A stretch of 64,000 nucleotides of DNA from CANJIV01 sp046330225. Lineage in GTDB: Bacteria > Actinomycetota > Thermoleophilia > Solirubrobacterales > Solirubrobacteraceae. The stretch lies in contig JAXLTD010000002.1 in NCBI GenBank assembly GCA_046330225.1, forward strand, positions 124,001-188,000, given 5' to 3'. Of this stretch, positions 1 through 7,954 are shown piece by piece (positions within the stretch are counted from its first letter, which is position 1; every line of letters begins with the position of its first letter). The notes beneath the pieces are model-generated. The model did no database searches and was not told where the DNA came from. It was given only the letters and a program-made list of their open reading frames with translations. The translations under genes were made by a program, and so were the position numbers.

Positions 1-867
1 GGCGAGCGTGTAGAGCTTCTCGAAGATGCGCGGCACCGACGGGAAGTACGTCGGCTTGGTCTCCATGAGCTCGGGGATGATCTTCTGGGGGTCGCCGGTC
101 CAGTAGCTGATCGTGCCGCCGAGGTCGTAGGAGAGGAGCTGGATCAGGAGCGCAAAGGCGTGGGCAAGGGGGAGGAACAGGTACGTGGCCTCGCCCTCGT
201 TGAGGACCTCGAGCGTCTCGCACATGTTCAGCACGCTGCGGTAGTTGCCGTGCGTGAGGACGCAGCCCTTCGGGGGGCCGGTCGTGCCGGAGGTGTAGAT
301 GAAGGTGAAGGGGTCGTCGGGCGTGATCGCCGCGGCCCGGGCCTCGAGCTCGAGCTCCTCGCGCGCGCGGCCCCGCTCGCGGACCTCGTCGAGGGGGATC
401 GCGTCGGCCACGTCGCCGGCGGGGTCGATCACGACGATCGTGCGCAGGCTGGGAAGGCGGTCGCGGACCTCGACGATCTTGGCCACCTGCGCGGCGTCCT
501 CGCAGACGATCGCGACGGCCTCGGAGTTGCCGGCGACCCACTCGCACTCCTCGGGCGAGTTCGTGGGGTAGATGGGCACGACGACGGCCCCCGCCGTCGA
601 GATCGCGAAGTCGACGTAGGACCACTCCGGGCGCGTGTTGCAGAGGATGCAGACTCGTTCGCCGGAGTGGATGTCCAGTGCGATCAGCCCGCGGCCGATC
701 TCCGAGACGATCTCGCCGACCTCCGCGTAGGTCACCGAAACCCAGTCGTCACCGACCTTCTGCTGCAGCGCCGGCGTGTCCGCGTGCTTCTTGGCCGCCA
801 GCAGCAGCAGGTCGGCAATCGTCTTGGATCCGGTCGAGCCTCCGGCCGGTGCGCTGGCTGCTTCCAT
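1..867 (-). CDS. Long-chain acyl-CoA ligase (AMP-forming), C-terminus beyond window
   Basis: N-terminal 289 codons of an acyl-activating enzyme that would join fatty acids to CoA via an acyl-adenylate; the gene runs off the left edge. The frame is open from ATG at 865-867 to base 1 and reads MEAASAPAGGSTGSKTIADL, then a typical ligase N-domain and the AMP-binding P-loop YTSGTTGPPKGCVLTH about 210 residues in, followed by the long-chain-type stretch LFLPLAHAFALLIQL. The order and spacing match FadD15/long-chain synthetases rather than acetyl-CoA synthetases. It is transcribed leftwards, 80 bp downstream of the sugar porter. Fatty-acid substrate class is known for the family; the exact chain length cannot be seen. 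Confidence 0.9.
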   Translation of the reverse strand, partial: MEAASAPAGGSTGSKTIADLLLLAAKKHADTPALQQKVGDDWVSVTYAEVGEIVSEIGRGLIALDIHSGERVCILCNTRPEWSYVDFAISTAGAVVVPIYPTNSPEECEWVAGNSEAVAIVCEDAAQVAKIVEVRDRLPSLRTIVVIDPAGDVADAIPLDEVRERGRAREELELEARAAAITPDDPFTFIYTSGTTGPPKGCVLTHGNYRSVLNMCETLEVLNEGEATYLFLPLAHAFALLIQLLSYDLGGTISYWTGDPQKIIPELMETKPTYFPSVPRIFEKLYTLA

Positions 868-947
868 GATTCCCCCTCCGTTGTTGCGTCGTCGAGCCCC
901 GCGGGCACGCGCCCGCGGGCGATTCTACGGGAGCGGGGCCAAACGGA

Positions 948-2423
948 TCAGTCGTGCGCGTGGAACACCGGCGCCGTGTCCTCCCACTCGGACGCCGGCT
1001 CGTCGCGCGCCCACTGCTCCTGGATCTCCTCCAGGGACCGGCCGCGCGTCTCGGGGACGTAGCGCCAGACGAAGATGTAGGCGAACACGCACATGAGCGC
1101 GAGCACGAAGAACGTCGCGGCTTCGCCGATCTCGTTCACGACGGTGAGGAAGAACTGCGTGACGAGGAACGCGGCGCCCCAGTTCACCGCGGTGGCCAGC
1201 GAGACGGCCCGGCCGCGGACCCGGCTGGGGAAGATCTCGGAGATGATCGTCCAGACGACGGGGCCCAGCGAAAACGCGAAGGACGCGATGAACACGACGA
1301 GCGCGACCATCGTGACGATGCCCGCCAGCGACGCGCCGGCGCCGGTGTCGGTCGTGCCGGTCGTGGCGAAGCCGATGCCCACCGCGGTCAATGAGACGAA
1401 CATGCCCACGAGCCCGGCGAACAGCAGCGGCCGGCGCCCGAAGCGGTCGACGTACGCCACGGCGATGAACGTGGCGAGCACGTTGACCAGGCCCACGCAG
1501 TAGAGCGTCGCCGTCGTCTGCTGATTGGTGCTCGTGAGGCCAGCGCGGTCGAAGATCTCGTTCGCGTAGTAGATGATCGCGTTGATCCCGGTGATCTGCT
1601 GGAAGATCGAGAGGCCGACGCCGACGACCAGCGCCTTGCGCATCCGCGGGCTGAACACCTCGCGCCAGCTCGCCTCGCCGCCTTCCGCCTCGGTCGCGAT
1701 CTGGGCCTCGACTGCGGCGAGTTCCGCGTCGACCTTGTCCGGCGGCGTCACGTGGGCGAGCGCGTCGCGTGCCTCCGTCTTGCGGCCCATCTTCGCGAGC
1801 CAGCGGGCCGACTCGGGGACGAGGAACACGCCGATCATCAGGAGCGCGCCCGGCACGACGGCCAGGAGGAACATCGTCCGCCAGGCGCCGCTCTCGGTCA
1901 GCGCGTCGTCGACGAGGTAGGCGACGAAGATCCCGAACGTGATCGCGAGCTGGTAGCTGGACACCATCCGCCCGCGCCACTTCTGCGGGGCCATCTCGGC
2001 GGCGTAGAGGGGGGCGATCGTCGAGGCGAACCCGACACCGATGCCCGTGATCACCCGGCCGACGGTGAGGACCGCGGCGCTGTCGGCGACGGCCTCGACC
2101 ACCGCGCCGAGGATGAAGAGCACGCCCGCCGCCACGAGGACCTTGCGCCGGCCGATGCGGTCGGCCAGGACGCCGGCAACCAGCGCGCCCGCGAGCGCGC
2201 CGAGGGTGACCCAGGACGTGATGATCTCGCTGGCGAACGTCCCAATGTCGAGGTCCTGCTTGACGAGCTTGAGCGCGCCCGAGATGACGCCCTGGTCGTA
2301 GCCGAAGAGCAGCCCGGCCAGGAATGTGACTGCGCCGATGGCCAGGACCCAGAACCGGACGCTGCGGCCCTTGGGGCCGGCGGCTGCCGCCGGAACGGTG
2401 CCCGCTGTCTCGTCAGTCGCCAT
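948..2423 (-). CDS. MFS sugar porter
   Basis: Twelve-helix sugar:proton symporter of the major facilitator superfamily, 491 residues, the usual family length. Sugar-porter signatures are all present: GYDQGVISGAL in helix 1, DRIGRRK between helices 2 and 3, PESARWL before the central loop, QQITGINAIIYYANEIF in helix 7, VDRFGRRPLL, and the closing PETRGRSLEEIQ. I chose the ATG at 2421-2423 because AGGAG lies 8 nt upstream of it; the in-frame GTG two codons earlier sits too close to that site. Substrate is probably a hexose, pentose or polyol; the sequence does not decide which. Confidence 0.92.
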   Translation of the reverse strand: MATDETAGTVPAAAAGPKGRSVRFWVLAIGAVTFLAGLLFGYDQGVISGALKLVKQDLDIGTFASEIITSWVTLGALAGALVAGVLADRIGRRKVLVAAGVLFILGAVVEAVADSAAVLTVGRVITGIGVGFASTIAPLYAAEMAPQKWRGRMVSSYQLAITFGIFVAYLVDDALTESGAWRTMFLLAVVPGALLMIGVFLVPESARWLAKMGRKTEARDALAHVTPPDKVDAELAAVEAQIATEAEGGEASWREVFSPRMRKALVVGVGLSIFQQITGINAIIYYANEIFDRAGLTSTNQQTTATLYCVGLVNVLATFIAVAYVDRFGRRPLLFAGLVGMFVSLTAVGIGFATTGTTDTGAGASLAGIVTMVALVVFIASFAFSLGPVVWTIISEIFPSRVRGRAVSLATAVNWGAAFLVTQFFLTVVNEIGEAATFFVLALMCVFAYIFVWRYVPETRGRSLEEIQEQWARDEPASEWEDTAPVFHAHD

Positions 2424-2550
2424 CTGCACCGCTCCTCGTCACGTCGGGGGGAGCGCCCCGGCCCGGGCAGCCCGGCCAGGACGCGGGGACCTGTGCGACA
2501 TGCGTGGATTTCCGCGCATCCGGCGCGGTTCCTGCCACGGGACGATGCGG

Positions 2551-2575
2551 TCGCGCGCGCCGAATGCGCGCGCGG
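2551..2575 (-). terminator. GC hairpin downstream of the 59-residue gene
   Basis: A 9-bp perfect stem of alternating C and G (2552-2560 with 2566-2574) with a 5-nt loop, just beyond the stop codon of the leftward gene at 2583. There is no clear U-tract, so it is terminator-like rather than a proven terminator. Confidence 0.4.
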
Positions 2576-2582
2576 GAGCCGG

Positions 2583-2762
2583 TCAGACCTTGACGGCCTG
2601 CTCGGTGAGCGGGGACTCGGCCTGGAGGTTGGAGAGGAACAAGGTCTTGTCGATGCGGCCCTGGAAGATCGGAACGCCCAATTCCATGCACTTGCTGATG
2701 ACTTCGCGGCGGTCGAGCCCGGCCTCGCGGGCCAGCTCGGTGGGCGTCAGGTGGTTGGGCAT
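2583..2762 (-). CDS. 59-residue HTH-like protein, function unknown
   Basis: Small protein beginning MPNHLTPTELAREAGLDRRE and ending EQAVKV. The stretch LTPTELAREAGLDRREVISKC looks like a helix-turn-helix or IF2-N-type winged motif, in which a short N-terminal helix pair recognises nucleic acid. A strong ribosome binding site (AGGAGGGG) lies 10 nt before the ATG, which makes this a real gene despite its size. It stands alone between the sugar porter and the Nif3-like gene, with a GC hairpin after its stop. DNA or RNA binding is an inference from the motif only. Confidence 0.72.
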   Translation of the reverse strand: MPNHLTPTELAREAGLDRREVISKCMELGVPIFQGRIDKTLFLSNLQAESPLTEQAVKV

Positions 2763-2889
2763 GGGCGAGAGACCCCTCCTGTCGGTTTGTTCCTAGGCGA
2801 ACTTATAGCCCGTCGGGCGGACGAGCTCAACGAAAATGGACGCTCCGAGCGGGAAATCGGACGGGCCCGCGCCGGGGTCCCGGAGGGCC

Positions 2890-3651
2890 CTAGACCGGAT
2901 TCGGGATGTCCAGCGCGACGTGCCGCACGCCGAATCGCTCGGCCACGAGGTCGCCGAGCCGCCGGATGCCGAACGTCTCCGTGGCGTAGTGGCCGGCGGC
3001 GAGGAAGTGGATGCCCCCCTCAGTGGCGTCGGCCATCGCGTGCTCGGCCGGCTCGCCGGTCAGGAACGCGTCGAGCCCGGCCGCGATCGCCGTGTGGACG
3101 TCGCTGGCGGCGCCGCCGGACACGATCCCGATGGTTCGCACCTGCGCCGGCCCGCGCCCCTGGACCAGCGGCTGGCGGCCCGTGAGCCCGGCCACCCGCG
3201 CCACGAGCTCGTCCGCGGGGATGCCCTCGTCCGGGAATCGGCCGGCGAACCCGATCGTCCGGCCGCGGTGCTCGGCGAACGGCTCGCGCGAGGCGCAGCC
3301 GAGCCCGTCGGCGATCAGGGCGTTGTTCCCGACCTCCGGATGGGCGTCGAGGGGCAGGTGGTAGGCGGCCAGGGAGATGCCGTTGGCGATCAGGAGCTTC
3401 AGCCGCTCCGCCATCTGCGGCGACAGCGCGCGGGGGTGGAACTCCCAGAACAGGCCGTGGTGGGCGAGGACCAGCTCGGCTCCCGCGGCGTGCGCCGCCG
3501 CGAAGAGCTCGAGGTGGGCGCTCACGCCCGTCGCCACCGTCGTCACCGCGGCGGCGCCCGGCACCTGGAGCCCGTTGGGGCCGTAGTCGTCGAAGCCGCC
3601 AGCGTCGAGCAGGTCGTCGAGGAATCCGATGATCTCGTCGCGATCGGCCAT
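2890..3651 (-). CDS. Nif3-like dinuclear metal centre protein
   Basis: 253 residues of the Nif3/YbgI (GTP cyclohydrolase I type 2-like) family, hexameric proteins with a two-metal site and poorly defined activity. Visible metal-site motifs are the early GLQV region, the LAHHGLFW histidines, and the late HFLAAGHYATE-type segment (here GIHFLAAGHYATETFG). An upstream in-frame extension exists, but the start at MADRDEIIGFLDDLL fits the family N-terminus and leaves room for the divergent gene at 3683. The family is near universal and often sits beside a DUF164 zinc-ribbon gene, which is absent here. Confidence 0.88.
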   Translation of the reverse strand: MADRDEIIGFLDDLLDAGGFDDYGPNGLQVPGAAAVTTVATGVSAHLELFAAAHAAGAELVLAHHGLFWEFHPRALSPQMAERLKLLIANGISLAAYHLPLDAHPEVGNNALIADGLGCASREPFAEHRGRTIGFAGRFPDEGIPADELVARVAGLTGRQPLVQGRGPAQVRTIGIVSGGAASDVHTAIAAGLDAFLTGEPAEHAMADATEGGIHFLAAGHYATETFGIRRLGDLVAERFGVRHVALDIPNPV

Positions 3652-3682
3652 GGCGTTCCGCGCGAACGCTACAGTCGCCGCC

Positions 3683-3934
3683 GTGGCCCTGCCTGCGCAG
3701 CCGGAGCGCGATCCGTTCCTCGAGTCCCTCATGGAGACGAACCTCTACTCCATGGGAGCGTTCTTCTGCGACCGCCACCCCGAGCTGGTCGACGACGTGA
3801 TCGCCGAGGCCAGCGCGATCGAGGACGAGGGGCTGGCGCGGTACGCCGCGCGCGAGGACCGCTCGATGGAGGAGTGCTTCCAGACGCTCGTGACCGGGCT
3901 GGCGGTGCGGTACTACAAGGCCGTCGCGGGCTGA
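3683..3934 (+). CDS. 83-residue conserved-looking hypothetical protein
   Basis: Short acidic, helix-rich protein reading from GTG as MALPAQPERDPFLESLMETN, with later DVIAEASAIEDEGLARYAAR and a C-terminal VRYYKAVAG. Composition and codon use are those of a real gene and it is divergent from the Nif3-like gene with a 31-bp gap. An internal ATG (METNLYSMG) is the alternative start. No family recognised; no signal peptide or membrane segment. It precedes the tRNA gene by 77 bp. Confidence 0.6.
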   Translation: MALPAQPERDPFLESLMETNLYSMGAFFCDRHPELVDDVIAEASAIEDEGLARYAAREDRSMEECFQTLVTGLAVRYYKAVAG

Positions 3935-4011
3935 GGCGGCGCGGCGCCCGGCCGCCGCGGGCCGCGGCCGCGCGCCGCCGCCTGCTGGACCTGTGGGATA
4001 CTCAGGCCCTT

Positions 4012-4085
4012 CGGGGCGTGGCGCAGCCTGGTAGCGCGCACCGTTCGGGTCGGTGAGGTCCCGAGTTCAAATCTCGGCGCCCCGA
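4012..4085 (+). tRNA. tRNA-Pro (anticodon CGG)
   Basis: 74-nt cloverleaf. Acceptor stem CGGGGCG (4012-4018) pairs with CGCCCCG (4078-4084), discriminator A at 4085, CCA not encoded. The T arm is CCGAG/CTCGG around TTCAAAT. The anticodon loop TTCGGGT gives CGG, reading CCG proline codons, which are abundant in this GC-rich DNA. Confidence 0.97.
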
Positions 4086-4093
4086 TTTGCTTC

Positions 4094-4121
4094 TGGTGCG
4101 CGGGCTCCGGTCCGCGCACCA
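4094..4121 (+). terminator. 10-bp hairpin after tRNA-Pro
   Basis: Perfect inverted repeat TGGTGCGCGG (4094-4103) and CCGCGCACCA (4112-4121) with an 8-nt loop, 8 nt past the tRNA end. It lies between the tRNA and the convergent methyltransferase, so it may terminate both directions. Confidence 0.6.
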
Positions 4122-4189
4122 TTGACGTTCTGCCTCGAACGGCCCTGAAGCGGCGTGACGGGGCCGTGGCACGGGCACGGCGGCCGAGG

Positions 4190-5089
4190 TCAGGCCTTCT
4201 CGAACGTGATCCGGAAATGGTCCAGCAGTTCGCGCTCGAAGCAGACCGTATTGGCGCTCACGCCCGACGTGAAGGCGAGGCGGAACTCGGGGCTCGTGAG
4301 CCATTTCGGGATCAGGCGCGCCTTCACGAGCGCCTTGCGGAAGCTCGGCTCGGCGAAGCGGGCGCGCCACTGGGAGATGGTCTCGATGTAGTCCAGGCGG
4401 CCGCTCTGGCTCTCGACGAGCCGGAAGTGCGGCTCGGCGCTGCGGATGACCTGCTCGGAGCCGTAGGGGAGGAAGGAGCCGGGGAACTGCTGGCGCATGA
4501 GCGCGACGTACCACGAGTCCGAATCCCGGGGGGCGTGGATGTCGACCTCGTCCAGCGGGATCATGTTGCGCCCGAAGACCATGGTCTGGATGTAGCAGCG
4601 GCCGCCAGCGGGCAGGAGGCCGGCGATGTGGCCGAAGAGGTCGCGGTAGACCTCCTCCTGGCGCCCCGCGCGGTGCTCCTCCTCGGAGCAGAAGTGCTCG
4701 AAGGCGCCCAGGCTCGCCACGGCGTCGAAGGGCCCGAACGTGTCTCGGGTGACGGCCCGCGCGTCGCTGAGGCGGGCGTCGAGGCCGTTGCGCTGGCAGG
4801 CGGCCGCCTGGGCCGAGGACAGCGTGACCCCGAGGCCGGTGGCGCCGCGCTGGCGGATGAAGTTCAGGAGCGGCCCCCAGCCGCAGCCGAGGTCGAGCAC
4901 ACGGCGCCCTGGGTCGATCCCGATCTGCGCGGCCACGTACTCGTGCTTGCGGCGCTGGGCCTCCTCCAGCGTCAGGCTGAAGTCGCCGTCGTACTTCGCG
5001 CCGCTGAAGTCCGCCATCTCCCCCAGGCTCAGCCGGAAGAGCCGGTCGATCTGCGAGTAGGTGAATTCGAGGTCCTGGCGTTCGGCCAT
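4190..5089 (-). CDS. CFA/mycolic-acid-synthase-type SAM methyltransferase
   Basis: 299 residues. SAM motif I is VLDLGCGWGPLLNF at about residue 80, followed by the GVTLSSAQ and later motifs typical of cyclopropane-fatty-acyl-phospholipid synthases and their mycolic-acid relatives, which add a methyl or methylene carbon to lipid acyl chains at the membrane surface. MAERQDLEFTYSQ was taken as the start; a longer in-frame extension is Arg/Ser-rich noise that overlaps the FKBP gene. It sits 37 bp after the FKBP gene on the same strand. The lipid substrate is unknown; small-molecule methylation is the alternative. Confidence 0.85.
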   Translation of the reverse strand: MAERQDLEFTYSQIDRLFRLSLGEMADFSGAKYDGDFSLTLEEAQRRKHEYVAAQIGIDPGRRVLDLGCGWGPLLNFIRQRGATGLGVTLSSAQAAACQRNGLDARLSDARAVTRDTFGPFDAVASLGAFEHFCSEEEHRAGRQEEVYRDLFGHIAGLLPAGGRCYIQTMVFGRNMIPLDEVDIHAPRDSDSWYVALMRQQFPGSFLPYGSEQVIRSAEPHFRLVESQSGRLDYIETISQWRARFAEPSFRKALVKARLIPKWLTSPEFRLAFTSGVSANTVCFERELLDHFRITFEKA

Positions 5090-5126
5090 GGCGAGTCGTC
5101 GGGAAGCCGGGCGGGCAGCGCGGGGA

Positions 5127-5507
5127 TCAGCGCACGCCGACGAGGTCAACCACGAACACCAGCGTCTCGTCCGGGCCGATGACGCCGCCGGCGCCACGCT
5201 TTCCGTACGCGAGCTGCGGCGGGATCGTGATCCGGCGCCGGCCGCCGACCTTCATGCCGGCGACACCCTGGTCCCAGCCGGGAATGACCTGGCCCTTGCC
5301 GAGGGCGAATTTGAAGGTGTCGCCCCGGTCCCAGGAGGCGTCGAACTGGTCGCCGGTGGCCCAGGAGACACCGACGTAGTGGACCTCGACGATGTTCCCT
5401 GCGACCGCCTCCTCGCCCTCGCCGACGGCGAGGTCCTCGAGTTCGAGCTGGTACGAGGGCGGCTGATCGGCGGGGATCTCGACGTAGGGCTTCTCGGTGG
5501 CGGTCAT
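5127..5507 (-). CDS. FKBP-type peptidyl-prolyl cis-trans isomerase
   Basis: 126-residue single-domain, cytoplasmic-looking FKBP that speeds proline isomerisation in protein folding. The fold signatures are visible: VEVHYVG, FDASWDRG, VIPGWDQGVAGMKVGGRR, and the strand-loop PPQLAYGKRGAGG-VIGPDETLVFVVDLVGV. No signal peptide. It is followed closely by the methyltransferase and is divergent from the MOSC gene. Confidence 0.95.
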   Translation of the reverse strand: MTATEKPYVEIPADQPPSYQLELEDLAVGEGEEAVAGNIVEVHYVGVSWATGDQFDASWDRGDTFKFALGKGQVIPGWDQGVAGMKVGGRRRITIPPQLAYGKRGAGGVIGPDETLVFVVDLVGVR

Positions 5508-5610
5508 GGGCGGGACTGTAGCCGTGCCGCTGCCGGAGCGGCCGTCACGCTGCGCGGCGCCGCGACACCAGCCCTTGCCCGGGCGCCGCTGCCGGGCTAC
5601 GGTCGCCGCG

Positions 5611-6339
5611 ATGCGCGTCGCCGAGCTCTGGCGCTACCCCGTCAAATCGCTGCAAGGCGAGCGGCTCGACACGGCCGAGATCGGCGAAGGGGGGCTGGAG
5701 GGCGACCGCCGCTTTGCGATCTACGACGTCGGCACCGGCTTCGGGCTCACGGCGCGGCGGGTGCCCGAGCTGCTGTTCGCCTCCGGCCGGCTGCGGGAGG
5801 ACGGCGGCGTGGAGATCACCCTGCCCGACGGCAGCACCGCGACCGACGACGCCGCCCTCTCGGCCTGGCTCGGGCGTCCCGTCACACTGCGCTCAGCGGC
5901 GGCAACCCCGGATCGGCGGTACGAGAACGTTGTGGACTTCGAGCGGGAGCCCACGAGCGAGTGGGCGGCGTTCGAGGGAGCGGACGGGGCGTTCCACGAC
6001 ATGGGGATCGCGCGCGTCTCGCTCGTGTCGACGGAGACCGTCGGAACGTGGGACCGCCGGCGGTTCCGGGCCAACGTGCTGCTGGAAGGCAGCGGCGAGG
6101 ACGACCTGGTCGGGTCGGCCGTGACGCTCGGCAGCGCCGCGCTGACGGTGAGCATCCGCATCCCGCGGTGCGTGATGACCACGCGCGCCCAGCCGGACGG
6201 CGTCGAGCGCAACCTCGAGGTCCTGCGCACGATTGCGCGCGAGCGCGAGGGCTGCCTGGCGGTCGGCGCGCTCGTCACGCGTCCGGGTGCCGTGCGGCTC
6301 GGCGACCGGCTCGAGCCGGACGCGGGAGCGGACGGCTAG
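5611..6339 (+). CDS. MOSC-domain protein (YcbX/mARC-like)
   Basis: 242 residues. The MOSC N-terminal beta barrel begins ELWRYPVKSLQGE, and the MOSC domain has RRFRANVLLEG and PRCVMTTRAQ, whose cysteine corresponds to the molybdenum ligand in mARC/YcbX proteins. These bind Moco and reduce N-hydroxylated or other oxidised nitrogen compounds. The ATG at 5611 begins exactly at the domain. The end overlaps the convergent nuclease gene by 4 bp. No electron-transfer domain is fused here, so a separate partner is needed. Confidence 0.88.
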   Translation: MRVAELWRYPVKSLQGERLDTAEIGEGGLEGDRRFAIYDVGTGFGLTARRVPELLFASGRLREDGGVEITLPDGSTATDDAALSAWLGRPVTLRSAAATPDRRYENVVDFEREPTSEWAAFEGADGAFHDMGIARVSLVSTETVGTWDRRRFRANVLLEGSGEDDLVGSAVTLGSAALTVSIRIPRCVMTTRAQPDGVERNLEVLRTIAREREGCLAVGALVTRPGAVRLGDRLEPDAGADG

Positions 6340-7901
6340 CGAACGGTGAACCGCGCCTGCGCGAGCACGTCGTAGTGGTCGTCGCGGAGGAGCCGCACGA
6401 CATAGCGGCCCTTCGCGAGCTTCCCGAGATCGTTGGTGGTGAAGGTCTCGGCTCCGGCGATGCGGGCTCCCGTGTAGACGTAGCCGATGTAGTCGAAGAC
6501 GTCGGGCGTGCCCGCCTTGGCGACCGCGACCCAGTCGTCGCGCCACCCGGGCGCGTTGCGCCAGCGCACGCCGATCGGCTCGCCCGGGCGGACCGTGCCC
6601 TTCGTCACCGACACGGACGGGCGGGCGCCGCGCGCGAGCACGGTGAAGCGGTCGCGAGCCAGCGCCCGGCCCTTGGCGTCGAGCAGCAGCGCGTCGTACT
6701 CCCCGGGCTGCATCCCCAAGGTCCCGAGCTTGACCGACGGGCGGTCGGCGTATCCGCCGGGCCCGGCGGTCGTGCCCGCCGACACGAGCGCCCGGCTGGC
6801 GCCGGCGCCGCGCGGCACGAGCGCGACCTGCCAGTCGCCGCTGGACGGGACGCTGAAGCGGACCACGAGCGGGCTGCCAACGGTCACCGACGGGCGGTCG
6901 GTGGCCACGAGCGCGGGCGGCACGGCCGGCTCGACGCGGAACTCCGACACGACGGCCCGGTGGTCGGACGGGTACGGGTCGATCGGGATCGCGACCGCCG
7001 GATTGCCGGGCTCGCCGACGATCTCGCTCGAGACCGGCGTGGCCGCACCGCCGCCCCAGACGAAGTCGATGCGGTCCTTCGTCTCCTTGGCCGGGACGTA
7101 GGGATACGGCCGGCCCGGGGTCCAGGTCAGCCCCGGGGTGGCGACCGGGTCGGGGTGCACGGTCCGGAAGGAGTCGCGCAGGCCGGCGTCGGCGATCGCC
7201 TTCGAGGCCGGCCAGGCGAACGGGAACTTCAGCTCCGGCCGTGCGGCGACCGCGGCGGGCGTCCAGTCCAGATGTGATGGGGAGTTGAAGTCTCCGGTGA
7301 AGAAGACCGGGACGTTGCGGCGGGCCAGCGGGCCGAGGGCCGCGGCGAACGGCCGGACCTCCGGCACGCGGGTCTCGTTCTCCAGCGTGAGGAGCTTGGC
7401 CGGCGTCGTCCCGTCGCGCACGGCCTCTGGGCCGTACGGGTCGCTCGTCAGGTGGGTGTTCGCCATCGCCACGGCCTGGCGGGGGCCGACCAGCACCCAG
7501 GCGTGGAGGTGCTGCGGGTCCTGCCCGTTGATCGAGTACGGGACCCGCTCGCGGCCGGTCTTGACCCCGATCCCCGAGTCGAACAGCGGGAAGCGCGAGA
7601 TGAGGTAGCGGCGCTCGTCGACGTAGGGGAACCCGACCGCGTTGGCGATGCGGCGCAGGTTGCCGTCGGCCTCTTGGATCCCGACGACGTCGGGATGGGC
7701 GGCCCGGATCGCCCGGGCGACCTGGCCGAATGCGACCTGGTCGCCGCCGTACCAGATGTTGAACGTCATCACCCGCAGCGTCCTCGGCGCTGCGGATGCG
7801 CCGGCGGCGCCGGCGAGCAGGAGGCCCGCGGCCAGGCAGGCGGCGGCCGCGGCGATCCGCGATCGCGGCGTTCCCGGCCGGCCTGCTCCCCCCGAGTGCA
7901 C
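6336..7901 (-). CDS. Secreted endonuclease/exonuclease/phosphatase-family protein
   Basis: 521 residues from a GTG start, with a signal peptide (IAAAAACLAAGLLLAGAAGASA) and then an EEP domain: RVMTFNIWYGG, VGIQEADG, FTGDFNSPSHLDW, DRIDFVWGG and PSDHRAVVSEF, the catalytic Asn/Glu/Asp/His set. The C-terminal 200 residues are two beta-rich Ig-like modules, perhaps for binding. GTG at 7899-7901 is preferred because it places the signal peptide at the N-terminus and avoids the divergent decarboxylase. Nuclease, sphingomyelinase-like or phosphatase activity are all possible. Confidence 0.85.
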   Translation of the reverse strand: MHSGGAGRPGTPRSRIAAAAACLAAGLLLAGAAGASAAPRTLRVMTFNIWYGGDQVAFGQVARAIRAAHPDVVGIQEADGNLRRIANAVGFPYVDERRYLISRFPLFDSGIGVKTGRERVPYSINGQDPQHLHAWVLVGPRQAVAMANTHLTSDPYGPEAVRDGTTPAKLLTLENETRVPEVRPFAAALGPLARRNVPVFFTGDFNSPSHLDWTPAAVAARPELKFPFAWPASKAIADAGLRDSFRTVHPDPVATPGLTWTPGRPYPYVPAKETKDRIDFVWGGGAATPVSSEIVGEPGNPAVAIPIDPYPSDHRAVVSEFRVEPAVPPALVATDRPSVTVGSPLVVRFSVPSSGDWQVALVPRGAGASRALVSAGTTAGPGGYADRPSVKLGTLGMQPGEYDALLLDAKGRALARDRFTVLARGARPSVSVTKGTVRPGEPIGVRWRNAPGWRDDWVAVAKAGTPDVFDYIGYVYTGARIAGAETFTTNDLGKLAKGRYVVRLLRDDHYDVLAQARFTVR

Positions 7902-7954
7902 GGGCGAAGCCTCCGCGACCGGACGGCGCAGGTCAAGCGGGATATGGTCGCCCG

